A DNA stretch of 64,000 bases from Methylobacterium sp. (GCA_020252645.1 JADCCN010000003.1:1-64000), one strand, 5' to 3'. Positions 45,363 through 54,568 are shown, counted from the stretch's first letter. The notes: generated from the sequence alone by a model not told the origin. Numbers and translations are program-made.

Positions 45363-46373
45363 ATGACCCGCCTTCCTGATCGACGCCAGTTCATGAAAAC
45401 GGCGGCCGCGACGCTCGCGAGCCCAGCCATCCTCACGGTGCCGCTCTCGGCCCAGGCCGCCGTCACGCTCACGCTTGGCCATGGTGCCGCGCCGGGCAAT
45501 CCGCGCACGCTCGCGGCGGAGCATTTCGCGAAGCTCGTCTCGGAACGCACCAAGGGCGCACTGGCGATCAAGATCGCCGGCTCCGAGCAGCTTGGCTCGG
45601 ATGCCTCGATGCTCACGAGCCTGCGCACCGGCGCGCTCGATCTCACGGCGAACAGCCAGGGCGCGGCCTCGGCGCTCGTTCCGGAAATCGGCGCCCTGGG
45701 CCTGCCCTTCCTCTTCGCCAGTTCCGAGCCGGCCGTGAAGCTGCTGGCCGGACCGGTCGGTGCGGAACTCGCGAGGAAATTCGAGGCGGTCAACATGGTG
45801 CCGCTCGATTGGTGGGATAACGGCATTCGCCACACCACCAATTCCAAGCGCCCGATCAACAGCCCGGCCGATCTCAACGGCCTGAAGATCCGCACCCCGC
45901 CGGACCCGATGACGGTGGATATCTTCCAGGCCATGGGTGCCGCGACCCAGCAGATCGCCTTCGGCGAACTTTATGTCGCGCTCCAGCAGGGCGTCGTGGA
46001 CGGGCAGGAAAACCCGCTCGCCAACATCCATTCCGCGAAACTCTTCGAGGTGAACCGCTTCATCAGCATCACCGGCCACAAATGGGAATCGACGCCCTTC
46101 CTGATGTCGCAGATCGCGACCCGCAAGGTGAAGCCGGACCAGCTCGCGATCATCAAGGATGCCGCGAAGGAAGCCGGCGTTCTCCAGCGCAAGCTGATGG
46201 CGGAATCGGATTCGAAGCTGCTGGTCGAGTTCAAGGCCAACAGCAAGGTTTCGGTGAACGAGCCGGATCGCGGGCTCTTCCGTGCGGCGACGGCGGGTGT
46301 GCTGACGGCCTGGAAGGCGAAGCCCTTCGGTGCCTTCGTGGCCCAGGTCGCCGAAGCCGCGCCCAAGAGCTGA
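45363..46373 (+). CDS. TRAP transporter solute-binding protein (DctP family)
   Basis: 336 residues with a Tat-like signal peptide (DRRQFMKTAAATLA, cleavage near SAQA). The DctP fold has TLGHGAAPGNPRTLAAEHFAK, a conserved Arg in GLKIRTPPDPM and QQGVVDGQENPLANI. GAGGAG lies 6 bases before ATG 45363. Ligands of this family are mostly carboxylates and sugar acids. Confidence 0.93.
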   Translation: MTRLPDRRQFMKTAAATLASPAILTVPLSAQAAVTLTLGHGAAPGNPRTLAAEHFAKLVSERTKGALAIKIAGSEQLGSDASMLTSLRTGALDLTANSQGAASALVPEIGALGLPFLFASSEPAVKLLAGPVGAELARKFEAVNMVPLDWWDNGIRHTTNSKRPINSPADLNGLKIRTPPDPMTVDIFQAMGAATQQIAFGELYVALQQGVVDGQENPLANIHSAKLFEVNRFISITGHKWESTPFLMSQIATRKVKPDQLAIIKDAAKEAGVLQRKLMAESDSKLLVEFKANSKVSVNEPDRGLFRAATAGVLTAWKAKPFGAFVAQVAEAAPKS

Positions 46374-46377
46374 TCCC

Positions 46378-46956
46378 TTGGAACCGACTGGGACGGGAGA
46401 GGTTCTCCCCCTCTCCCGGACCGGGCGAGCCGCGATTGCCGCGGCCGGCGCGGTCGAACGGGCCATCACGATGGCTGGCCGGCTGCTGATCCTCATCAGC
46501 GGCATCGCGCTGACTGTCATCATGACGACCAATGTGCTGACGCGCTACCTCATGCCCTCCGGCGGGTTCGCGGCCCTGCAGGAATTGCCGGAACGGCTCT
46601 TTCCCTGGTTCATCGCGGGCGGAATCGTGGTCGCCGCGCAGGCCGGCGGGCACATGGCGGTGGATTGGCTGCTGGAATTCGTGGGCACCGAACGGCGCCG
46701 TCGCTGGCTGCTGCATCTGGGCAATGCGATCATCGTGATTTCCTATGCCGTGCTCTTCCAGCAGGCGATGCTCGTGGCAGACATCACGAGGATCGAGAAG
46801 AGCCCCGTCCTCGGTTTGCCCGGCAGCCATGGCTACTGGGCCATCGCCGCCTGCTGCATCGCGCTCTCTATCGTTCACATCACCTCATCCGTGCGGATTG
46901 CTCTTCTCGGGACAAGCCGGCGCTTCAGCCTGGATTACCGGGAGGCCCGAGCATGA
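46378..46956 (+). CDS. TRAP transporter small permease (DctQ family)
   Basis: About 192 residues if it starts at TTG 46378, right after the dctP stop; ATG 46471 would remove a polar leader of 31 residues but leaves the first membrane segment short. Four hydrophobic segments are visible (starting about GRLLILISGIALTVIM). Its stop overlaps the dctM start (ATGA). The start is uncertain. Confidence 0.85.
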   Translation: MEPTGTGEVLPLSRTGRAAIAAAGAVERAITMAGRLLILISGIALTVIMTTNVLTRYLMPSGGFAALQELPERLFPWFIAGGIVVAAQAGGHMAVDWLLEFVGTERRRRWLLHLGNAIIVISYAVLFQQAMLVADITRIEKSPVLGLPGSHGYWAIAACCIALSIVHITSSVRIALLGTSRRFSLDYREARA

Positions 46957-48215
46957 GCTTCACCATGGTGATCGCCTTCGCGGTGCTGATGATCCTCGCG
47001 ATCCCCGTGGGCCATGGCCTCGTGATCGCGGGAGCGGTCGCGGTGATGTGGGACGGCAACGGGCTGCCGCTGATGCTGATCGCCCAGCAGATGTTCGACC
47101 AGACGCAATCCTTCCCCATGCTGGCCCTGCCGTTCTTCACGCTTGCCGGCGCCATGATGATGGGCGGCAAGCTCGGCCAGCAGCTCCTCGATTTCGCGAC
47201 CGAGGGCATGAAGCGTTGGCGCGGTGGCGAGCTTTCCACCACGGTTGTTGCCTCAGTCGCCTTTGGCGGCGTCTCGGGCAGCGCGGTCGCCAATGCCTCC
47301 GCACTCGGCGGCGTGCTCATCCCCTGGCAGAAGAAGCGGGGCTATCCGGCCGGGCTGACGGCGGCAAACAACGCGACCTCCGCCGTCATCGACATTCTCA
47401 TCCCGCCCTCCATTCCCATGATCCTCTATGCGCTGGTGAGCGGCGTGAGCGTGGCGGACCTTTTCATTGCGGGCATCCTGCCGGGGCTGATGATGGCCGC
47501 CGGTTTCATCGGCGTATGCTGGTGGATTTCGAAGCGCCGCGGCTATCGGCCTTCCACCGAGCCGGTGGATCGCAGGGCGCTGCTGAGGCTCGCCATCCGG
47601 TCGATTCCCGCTCTGGCCTTGCCGATCCTCATTCTGGCGGGTTTGCGCGCGGGCTTTGCGACGCCCACCGAAATGGCGGTTCTGTCGGTGGTCTATTCGC
47701 TGCTTCTCAGCCTCCTCCTCTACCGGGACCTGAGCTGGAAGCGCTTCTGCCAATCCATGGTGGAAGCGGGCATCGCCACGGGCGTGGTGATGCTCGTCAT
47801 CATGGGCAGTGCCGTGGTCGGCTGGCTGCTGACCTTTGACCAGGTGCCCGCGCGTTTCGCCGAATGGGTGAAGGCGACGATCGACAACAAGCTGCTGATC
47901 ATCCTTGCGCTCAACATCCTGATGCTGCTCATCGGCATGCCGCTCGACCTGCCGCCGGCGATCCTGCTGCTCGGGCCGATCTTCGTGCCGCTCGCGGCGG
48001 CGATCGGACTCGATCCGGTGCAGCTCGGGCTCATCATGATCATCAATCTCGGGATCGGACTTTACACACCGCCCATCGGCACGACGCTCTTCATCTCGGC
48101 CTCGATCGCGCGATGTTCGATGGCGGAGACGACGCGGGAGCTCTGGCCGTTCTTCGCGGTGGCGATGATCATCCTGATGCTGGTAAGCTACTTTCCGGCA
48201 CTGACCCTCTACTGA
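46953..48215 (+). CDS. TRAP transporter large permease (DctM family)
   Basis: 420 residues and about 11-12 membrane segments. Typical blocks are LPFFTLAGAMMMGG, SVAFGGVSGSAVANASALGG, IPPSIPMILYALVSGVSV and the C-terminal GLYTPPIGTTLFISASIA. It drives sodium- or proton-coupled uptake with DctP and DctQ. Its stop is only 4 bases from the stop of the convergent LysR gene. Confidence 0.95.
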   Translation: MSFTMVIAFAVLMILAIPVGHGLVIAGAVAVMWDGNGLPLMLIAQQMFDQTQSFPMLALPFFTLAGAMMMGGKLGQQLLDFATEGMKRWRGGELSTTVVASVAFGGVSGSAVANASALGGVLIPWQKKRGYPAGLTAANNATSAVIDILIPPSIPMILYALVSGVSVADLFIAGILPGLMMAAGFIGVCWWISKRRGYRPSTEPVDRRALLRLAIRSIPALALPILILAGLRAGFATPTEMAVLSVVYSLLLSLLLYRDLSWKRFCQSMVEAGIATGVVMLVIMGSAVVGWLLTFDQVPARFAEWVKATIDNKLLIILALNILMLLIGMPLDLPPAILLLGPIFVPLAAAIGLDPVQLGLIMIINLGIGLYTPPIGTTLFISASIARCSMAETTRELWPFFAVAMIILMLVSYFPALTLY

Positions 48216-48219
48216 GAGA

Positions 48220-49134
48220 TCAGCGCCGGAACGCGCGCATTTCGCGCACGAGGAACCGCAGCAACTCCACCGCGGCGGCCGGCAAGGCGCGGCCCAGCCG
48301 CGTGATGACCTGCGATTGCGTGCTCGCGAGGATGCTGCTCTGCACCGGCAGGGCAACAAGCATTCCGGCCGCACTCTCCGCATTGATCGCGAATGCCGGC
48401 AGGAGGGTGAGCCCATGCCCGTCTCGCACGAACTGGCGCAGCATTTCCAGCGAACTCGTGTTCAGGCGGGGCGTGAGCACAATGCCCTCCGCCTGTTCGG
48501 CCAGGGCCACGCGCTGGCGCGCGCCGGCGCCGGCCGGCAACAGGGCGAGCGGGTAAAGCGCGATCTCCCGCAGCGAGATCGGCCCCTCATGCCGGGCCAG
48601 GACATGATCGGGCCGCGCGATCAAGGCCAGGGGCTGCGTCGCGGCCTCCTCCACGCGCACCTGCGGATGTGGCGGCACATTGAAGCCCATGCCGAGATGA
48701 AATCGATCTTCCGCAACCGCGCGGGTGATCTCGTCCGCACCGCCAATCTCCACCGTCATGGTGATGCGCGGATGCCGCTCCCAGAACCGGGTGAGCGGGC
48801 CGGACATGATATCCGAAACGAAGCCGCCGCCGATGATCAGGGAGATATGCCCGCGCATCAGCCCGCGCATTTCGCGGATGCGTGCGAGGGCATCGCTGCG
48901 CTCGGTCATCTGCAGGCGGAAATGGGTGGCGAGGAATTCCCCCGCCTCCGTGGCGCGCACGCCGCGCGGCAGGCGCTCGAGCAGGGCAATGCCGAGCTCG
49001 CTCTCGAGTTCCGCGATCTGGCGGCTCACCACCGAGGGGTTGACGCCCAGAAAATCGGCCGCCGCGCGCACCGAACCGCGCCGCACGGCCTCGACCAGAT
49101 ACCTCAGGTGATGATCGTCCAGCCGGTCCGCCAT
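48220..49134 (-). CDS. LysR-family regulator
   Basis: 304 residues: HTH (YLVEAVRRGSVRAAADFLGVNPSVVSRQIAELE) and effector domain with ISLIIGGGFVSDIMSGPL and HGLTLLPAFAINAE. ATG 49134 has GGAGGGGAAA directly upstream. It is divergent from the dehydrogenase/amidase operon at 49251, its probable target. Confidence 0.93.
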   Translation of the reverse strand: MADRLDDHHLRYLVEAVRRGSVRAAADFLGVNPSVVSRQIAELESELGIALLERLPRGVRATEAGEFLATHFRLQMTERSDALARIREMRGLMRGHISLIIGGGFVSDIMSGPLTRFWERHPRITMTVEIGGADEITRAVAEDRFHLGMGFNVPPHPQVRVEEAATQPLALIARPDHVLARHEGPISLREIALYPLALLPAGAGARQRVALAEQAEGIVLTPRLNTSSLEMLRQFVRDGHGLTLLPAFAINAESAAGMLVALPVQSSILASTQSQVITRLGRALPAAAVELLRFLVREMRAFRR

Positions 49135-49250
49135 TTTCCCCTCCGCGCGAGACTGGATCGACTGTTGCTCCCAAGTCAACGGTAACGCATGGCGAAACAC
49201 CTATGCAGAGGCCGCGCTCGCCGCATAGCCTGCTTTTCTCGTTAACGGGA

Positions 49251-50138
49251 ATGGTGCTGTTGATGCCGGCAGGACTGATCGGGCTGGGCAACATGGGGCG
49301 GGGCATGGCGCTCTCGCTCCTGCGCAATGGCCACGCTGTTCTGGGCTTCGATCTTTCCGCCGAAACGCGGGCTGCGCGCGCCGCCGAGGGCATCGCGATC
49401 GCCGATGAATTGCCGGCGCTCATCAGCGCATGCGACATCCTCATTCTCTCGCTGCCGCATGCCGCGGCCGTGCGCGCGGTGATCGAGGGAAGCGCAGGTG
49501 TTCTGGCCCATGCCGCCCCCGGCACGCTGGTGATTGACACCACGACCTCCGAGCCTGCGGTCACGCGCGAACTCGCCTGCAAGCTGCGCGCCGCCGGTCA
49601 TGCGATGCTCGACGCGCCCGTTTCCGGCGGCCCCAGGGGCGCGCTTGCCGGCACCATGACGATGGTGATCGGCGGCGAGGCCGCTGACCTCGCCCGCGCC
49701 ATGCCGCTGCTCGAGGCGATGAGCGCGAAGCGCGTGCATGTCGGGCCCGGCGGCGCCGGACACGTGACGAAGCTCGTGAACAACCTGCTCTGCGGCGCCA
49801 ATCTCGTGCTGCTCCGCGAGGCAATGGGGCTGATCGAGGAGGCCGGTCTCGATGTCCAGACCGTGTTCTCCGGCATCAATGCCGGCTCCGGCCGCTCGGG
49901 CGTGAGCGAGGTGAACCTGCCGAACTGGATCGCCAATGGTGCCTTCAATTCCGGTTTTTCCATGGGGCTGATGCGCAAGGATATCCGCCTCGCAGCACAA
50001 TGGATGGACGAACTCGACATCGCCCTTCCGCTGGCGAAGGCGGTGGCCGGGATCTGGGCGAAGAGTGCGGAGGCCCTGCCGGATGCCGAGGATTTCAACC
50101 GCATCGTGACGCTGCGCAACCCGGAGCGCGGCGCATGA
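49251..50138 (+). CDS. NAD(P)-dependent beta-hydroxyacid dehydrogenase (3-hydroxyisobutyrate type)
   Basis: 295 residues. The Rossmann motif is GLIGLGNMGRGMA, followed by DTTTSEPAVTRELA, the substrate block DAPVSGGPRGALAGTMTMVIGG and the catalytic Lys in GAGHVTKLVNNLL. The start may be ATG 49251 or ATG 49263; neither has a good ribosome site. It overlaps the next gene (ATGA). It probably oxidises a hydroxyacid to the semialdehyde used by the aldehyde dehydrogenase next to it. Confidence 0.9.
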   Translation: MVLLMPAGLIGLGNMGRGMALSLLRNGHAVLGFDLSAETRAARAAEGIAIADELPALISACDILILSLPHAAAVRAVIEGSAGVLAHAAPGTLVIDTTTSEPAVTRELACKLRAAGHAMLDAPVSGGPRGALAGTMTMVIGGEAADLARAMPLLEAMSAKRVHVGPGGAGHVTKLVNNLLCGANLVLLREAMGLIEEAGLDVQTVFSGINAGSGRSGVSEVNLPNWIANGAFNSGFSMGLMRKDIRLAAQWMDELDIALPLAKAVAGIWAKSAEALPDAEDFNRIVTLRNPERGA

Positions 50139-51652
50139 CCATCGCTCCCGCGCTCGCTGCCTGCCTCGAACCCCTCGCGGCCGTCCTGCCGGCGGTGGGC
50201 TCGCGGATCGGCGGGGAGATTGTCTTGGGCGAGGGCGAGGCGATCACGGTCATGAACCCCGCGAACGGGCAGGCGCTTTTCACCTATCCCGATGCCGGTG
50301 CGCGCGTGGCAGGGCAGGCCACGGAAGCGGCACGCGCCGGTTTTCGTGCCCTGTCAGCCCTCATGCCGGCGCATCGCGGCCGGATCATGCAGGAGATCGG
50401 CCGGCAGGTGCGGGCGCATCTCGAGGCGCTGGCGCGGCTCGAGAGCCTCGCGGCGGGCAAACCCATCCGTGATGCTCGGGTCGAGGTCGCCAGGGTCGCG
50501 GAGATGTTCGAATATTACGGCGGCTGGTGCGACAAGCTGCATGGCGAGGTGATCCCGGTCCCTACTTCGCATCTCGTCTATACCCGCCGCGAGCCCTTTG
50601 GCGTGGCGCTGCAGATCACGCCGTGGAATGCGCCGATCTTCACCGCCGGCTGGCAGATCGCCCCGGCGATCGCGGCAGGCAATGCGGTGGTGCTGAAGCC
50701 TTCCGAACTCACGCCGCTGACTTCCCTTGCGCTCGCCGGCATCGCCGAGGCGGCGGGCCTGCCCGCGGGCGTCGTGAATGTGCTTGCCGGCTATGGCCAC
50801 ACCACGGGGCAGGCGGCGCTGGAATCGCCGGCGGTGGAAAAGGTTGTGTTCGTCGGCTCCGTGCCGACGGGGCGGAAGATCGCGGAGGCCGCTGCGAAGC
50901 GCATCATCCCCGCCGTGCTGGAACTCGGCGGAAAAAGCGCGAATATCGTCTTCCCGGATGCGGATCTCGCCCGCGCGGCCATCGGCGCGCAGGCGGCGAT
51001 CTTCTCCGGCGCGGGGCAGAGCTGTGTCGCGGGGTCACGGCTTCTCGTGCATCGCAAGGTGCATGACGAACTGGTCGCCCGCATCGCGGAGGGCGCGAAG
51101 AAGCTGAAACTCGGCGATCCGCTCGACCCCGCAACCGAGATCGGGCCGATCAACAATGCCCGCCAATTCACCCGCGTGAAGGATCTCATCGCGGCGGGCG
51201 TGAGCGAAGGCGGCCAGCTTGTTGCCGGCGGCGCGCAGCAGGGCGAAGGCTATTTCGTGGCGCCGACGATCGTGGCCGGCCTCTCCAACAAGGCGAACCT
51301 TGCGCAGGAAGAGGTTTTCGGGCCGGTTCTCGCGGCCATTCCCTTCGAGGATGAAGAGGAAGCCATCGCGCTCGCCAATGACACGGCCTTTGGCCTCGCA
51401 GGTGCGGTCTGGACCGGCGATGTCGGTCGCGCGCATCGTGTCGCGGCGGCTGTGCGCGCGGGCACATTCTGGGTCAATTCCTACAAGACCATCCATGTCG
51501 CCGTGCCGTTCGGCGGCTTCGGCATGAGTGGTTATGGCCGTTCCAGCGGGCTGGATGTGCTGCATGAATACACCCGGACCAAGGCCGTGTGGGTGGAAAC
51601 CGCCGCCCGCCCGGCCGTTGCCTTCGGCTATGCTGCGGGCCTGCGGGAATAG
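50135..51652 (+). CDS. Aldehyde dehydrogenase
   Basis: 505 residues. Catalytic Glu in LELGGKSANIVF, nucleophile Cys in SGAGQSCVAGSRLL, oxyanion Asn in ITPWNAPI, and the NAD site VLKPSELTPL. The C-terminus has PFGGFGMSGYGRSSG. It forms an operon with the dehydrogenase before it and the carbamoylase-like hydrolase after it; the aldehyde is unknown. Confidence 0.94.
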   Translation: MTIAPALAACLEPLAAVLPAVGSRIGGEIVLGEGEAITVMNPANGQALFTYPDAGARVAGQATEAARAGFRALSALMPAHRGRIMQEIGRQVRAHLEALARLESLAAGKPIRDARVEVARVAEMFEYYGGWCDKLHGEVIPVPTSHLVYTRREPFGVALQITPWNAPIFTAGWQIAPAIAAGNAVVLKPSELTPLTSLALAGIAEAAGLPAGVVNVLAGYGHTTGQAALESPAVEKVVFVGSVPTGRKIAEAAAKRIIPAVLELGGKSANIVFPDADLARAAIGAQAAIFSGAGQSCVAGSRLLVHRKVHDELVARIAEGAKKLKLGDPLDPATEIGPINNARQFTRVKDLIAAGVSEGGQLVAGGAQQGEGYFVAPTIVAGLSNKANLAQEEVFGPVLAAIPFEDEEEAIALANDTAFGLAGAVWTGDVGRAHRVAAAVRAGTFWVNSYKTIHVAVPFGGFGMSGYGRSSGLDVLHEYTRTKAVWVETAARPAVAFGYAAGLRE

Positions 51653-51655
51653 CGC

Positions 51656-52885
51656 ATGGCAAGCAATATCCGCATCAACGGCCCGCGCCTCTTATCCACC
51701 CTGATGGACCTCGCCAGCATTGGCGCGACCCCCGAGGGTGGCTGCCGGCGGATGGCGCTCAGCGAGGAAGACCGGCTCGGCCGCAACTGGCTCGCGGCCC
51801 GCATGCGCGGCCTCGGGCTCGATATGCGGGTGGATATGGTCGGCAATATCGTCGGCATCCTCAGGGGGCAGGAGGATGGCCCGGCGGTGATCCTGGGCTC
51901 GCATATCGATACGGTCGGCACCGGCGGGCGCTATGATGGCGCGCTGGGCGTGGTTGCCGGGCTCGAACTCATGGCGACTTTGCGCGATCTTGGCCTTAGG
52001 CCGAAGCGCGACATGGCGCTGATCGCCTTCACGAACGAAGAAGGCGCGCGCTTCCACCCGGATATGCTGGGTTCGGTCGTCTGGGCTGGCGCGATGACGC
52101 CGGAAGAGGTTTACGCCGAGCGCGATGCGGTGGGTTTCGTGCTGGGCGAGGAGCTCGAGAAGATCGGCTACAAGGGCACGGAAAAGCCGGGGTTCCTGCA
52201 GGCCAGGGCCTATTTCGAGCTCCATATCGAGCAAGGGCCGGTGCTGGAGCGGGAAGGCTTCCGCATCGGCGCGGTGACGGGCGTGCAGGCCATCACCTGG
52301 CTGGAAATCACCTTCACGGGCCAGCCGAACCATGGCGGCACGACTCCGATGAAATACCGCAGGGATGCGGGCCTCGCCGCCGCGCGCGTCAACCTCCTCG
52401 CGCATGAGGTGACGCGGCGCATCGCGGGCCAGCTCGCGAATATGGGCGTCATCCGCGTTGAACCGGGAAACGTGAACGTCGTACCGGAGAGGGTGATCTG
52501 CACCCTTGACCTGCGCAACCCCGATGATGCCCTGCTGGCCGAAGCGGAAGCCGAAATCCGCGCTTTCGCGGCGGAAGCGGCAGAGAAGGCGGAGGTGGTC
52601 GTTGCGATTCGCGATCTCGCGCGCTTCCCTTCGCAGCCTTTCGACGAGCGGCTGATTGCGCGGGTGGAGAGCGCCGCAAGGGCGCATGGGCATTCCGTGC
52701 GCCGCATCGTCTCGGGCGCGGGGCATGATGCGCAGATGATGGCCACGCTCTGCCCGACCGCGATGATTTTCGTTCCCTCCATTGGCGGTCTCTCGCATAA
52801 TCCGAAGGAGTTCTCGACCGAGGCCGACATCATCGCGGGCGCAAACGTAATGGCCGAGATCGCTTGGGAGGAAGCCAATGCCTGA
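51656..52885 (+). CDS. M20-family Zn-dependent amidohydrolase (N-carbamoyl-amino-acid hydrolase type)
   Basis: 409 residues, paralog of the protein encoded at 39347. Metal ligands: GSHIDTVGTGGRYDGALG, NEEGARFHP, ELHIEQGP and LSHNPKEFS; the lid has GQPNHGGTTPM. The family includes N-carbamoyl-L-amino acid hydrolases, beta-ureidopropionase and allantoate amidohydrolase, and the sequence alone does not decide among them. It starts 3 bases after the ALDH stop and overlaps the amidase by 8. Confidence 0.92.
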   Translation: MASNIRINGPRLLSTLMDLASIGATPEGGCRRMALSEEDRLGRNWLAARMRGLGLDMRVDMVGNIVGILRGQEDGPAVILGSHIDTVGTGGRYDGALGVVAGLELMATLRDLGLRPKRDMALIAFTNEEGARFHPDMLGSVVWAGAMTPEEVYAERDAVGFVLGEELEKIGYKGTEKPGFLQARAYFELHIEQGPVLEREGFRIGAVTGVQAITWLEITFTGQPNHGGTTPMKYRRDAGLAAARVNLLAHEVTRRIAGQLANMGVIRVEPGNVNVVPERVICTLDLRNPDDALLAEAEAEIRAFAAEAAEKAEVVVAIRDLARFPSQPFDERLIARVESAARAHGHSVRRIVSGAGHDAQMMATLCPTAMIFVPSIGGLSHNPKEFSTEADIIAGANVMAEIAWEEANA

Positions 52886-54305
52886 GAGCGCGATCTCGCA
52901 GCTCGGCGCCGCCGATCTCGGCTCCGCCTTCGCGGCGGGCAAACTCTCGCCGGTGGAAGTGGCGCGGGATCATCTTGCGCGCATCGAGGCTTTCGAGCCC
53001 CGGGTGAATGCCTTCGTGCATCGCGATGCGGAAACCACGCTCGCCATGGCGCGCGCCTCCGAGGCGCGCTGGCGTCAGAAGGTGCCGCTCTCCCCGCTCG
53101 ATGGCGTGCCGGTGACGATCAAGGACAATCTCGCGGTCGCGGGCTGGCCGAACCGCCGCGGCTCGGCGGTGTCTTCCGCCACACCCGAGGCACGGGATTG
53201 CCCCGTGGCCGACAAGCTGCGCGCGGCGGGGGCAGTGTTCCTCGGCAAGACGACCATGCCGGAATATGGCTGGAAGGGCTGCGCCGACAGCCCGCTGACC
53301 GGCATGACGCGCAACCCCTGGGATCTTTCGACCTCGCCGGGCGGCTCCTCTTCCGGCGCGGCTGTTTGTGCGGCCCTGAACCTCGGCTGCGTCCATCTCG
53401 GCACGGATGGCGCGGGCTCGATCCGCATTCCTGCGGCGTTTACGGGCGTTTTTGGCATCAAGCCGAGCTTTGGCCGCGTGCCGGCCTACCCCATCTCGAC
53501 CATGGGCGCGCTGGCGCATCTCGGGCCGCTCACCCGCACGGTGCGTGACAGCGCTTTGGCACTGGATGTGATCGCCCGGCCTGATCCGCGTGACATGATG
53601 GCGAACCTGCCGCCGGAGAATTTCGCGGAAGGGCTCGGCCGGAGTCTCATGGGCCTGCGCATCGGCTTTTCGGCGAAGCTCGGCTTCGAGGTCGAGGTCG
53701 ATCCGGATATCGCCCGGCTCACGCGCGAAGCGGTGGATGTGCTGGCCTCGCTGGGTGCTGCGGTCGAGGAAGCCGATCCCGGCTTCGCGGACCCCATCGC
53801 ACCGCTGATGGTGCTCTGGGCTTCCGGCGCCGCGCTCGCGCTGGCGAGCATCCCGAAGGCCGATCAGGCGCGCATGGACCCGGGCCTCGTTGCGATTGCG
53901 CGGATGGGCGAGGGCATTTCATCCGCGGCCTATTTGGAGGCGCTTCTCTACCAGCGCAACGCGCTCGCCATGCGGATGAACGCGTTCCATGATCGCTTCG
54001 ACCTGCTGGTGACGCCCACGCTGCCGCTGCCCGCATTCGAGGCAGGCTGCCTTTCCCCGCAGCACGGCCGCTACGGCACGGATTGGACCCGCTGGACTCC
54101 CTTCACATACCCCTTCAATCTCACGCAGCAGCCGGCGGCCTCCGTGCCCTCGGGCCTCACGCGCGGCGGATTGCCGGCGGGGCTGCAGATTGTGGGCCGA
54201 TACGGGGCCGACCGGCTGGTGATGGCGGTCGCCGAGGCTTTTGAAAAGGCGCGACCTTTCGCGCCGATCAGCGCGCCGAAATCCGGCGTCAAAGTTGCAG
54301 GGTGA
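52878..54305 (+). CDS. Amidase (amidase signature family)
   Basis: 475 residues. The Ser-cisSer-Lys triad is visible: Lys in PVTIKDNLAVAGWP, the glycine-serine stretch SPGGSSSGAAVCAA and the nucleophile region GTDGAGSIRIPAAFTGVFG. It hydrolyses an unknown amide; there is no C-terminal extra domain as in allophanate hydrolase. It is the last gene of the operon; repeats begin about 60 bases after its stop. Confidence 0.93.
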   Translation: MPESAISQLGAADLGSAFAAGKLSPVEVARDHLARIEAFEPRVNAFVHRDAETTLAMARASEARWRQKVPLSPLDGVPVTIKDNLAVAGWPNRRGSAVSSATPEARDCPVADKLRAAGAVFLGKTTMPEYGWKGCADSPLTGMTRNPWDLSTSPGGSSSGAAVCAALNLGCVHLGTDGAGSIRIPAAFTGVFGIKPSFGRVPAYPISTMGALAHLGPLTRTVRDSALALDVIARPDPRDMMANLPPENFAEGLGRSLMGLRIGFSAKLGFEVEVDPDIARLTREAVDVLASLGAAVEEADPGFADPIAPLMVLWASGAALALASIPKADQARMDPGLVAIARMGEGISSAAYLEALLYQRNALAMRMNAFHDRFDLLVTPTLPLPAFEAGCLSPQHGRYGTDWTRWTPFTYPFNLTQQPAASVPSGLTRGGLPAGLQIVGRYGADRLVMAVAEAFEKARPFAPISAPKSGVKVAG

Positions 54306-54363
54306 GGGGAAGGATCGGGGAGGGCCACGACAGAACGGGAACCGCGAAGCGGAATTGGAGCTA

Positions 54364-54467
54364 GAGCATGCTCTCGCAAAAGCGGATACCGGTTTTGCGT
54401 AACAACATGCGACAAAACAATAGAAGAGAGCTCGGTTTTGATTCCATCAAAACGAGGCGTATTCTAG
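54364..54467. repeat. Palindromic repeat, TTTTGAT subtype, second copy
   Basis: It begins CTAG-AGCATGCTCTCGC and contains CCGGTTTTGCGTAACAACATG and the hairpin GTTTTGAT-TCC-ATCAAAAC. It ends at a CTAG (54464-54467) that it shares with the next element. It is related to the repeat at 3092. Confidence 0.75.
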
Positions 54468-54568
54468 AGCATGCTGTGAAAAAGTGGAATCCGGTTTTTC
54501 ACAAAAAAGCATGCGACAACAACAAGATAAGAGCATGATGTGCTTCCGTCTGAACACATCATGCTCTA
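54464..54568. repeat. MITE-like palindromic repeat, copy 5 (same orientation as copy 2)
   Basis: CTAG flanks on both sides, inner ends AGCATGCTGTG and CATCATGCT. It contains both hairpins of the family. With the element before it and the GCATTTTT...AAAATGC palindrome after it (54573-54612) it makes a three-element cluster filling most of the 456-base gap between the amidase and the ABC binding-protein gene. Confidence 0.85.

Noticed and set aside
52878-54305. Allophanate hydrolase that would complete a biuret pathway
   Set aside because: The protein has only the amidase-signature domain, no C-terminal domain typical of AtzF, and sits in a different operon far from the BiuH-like gene.
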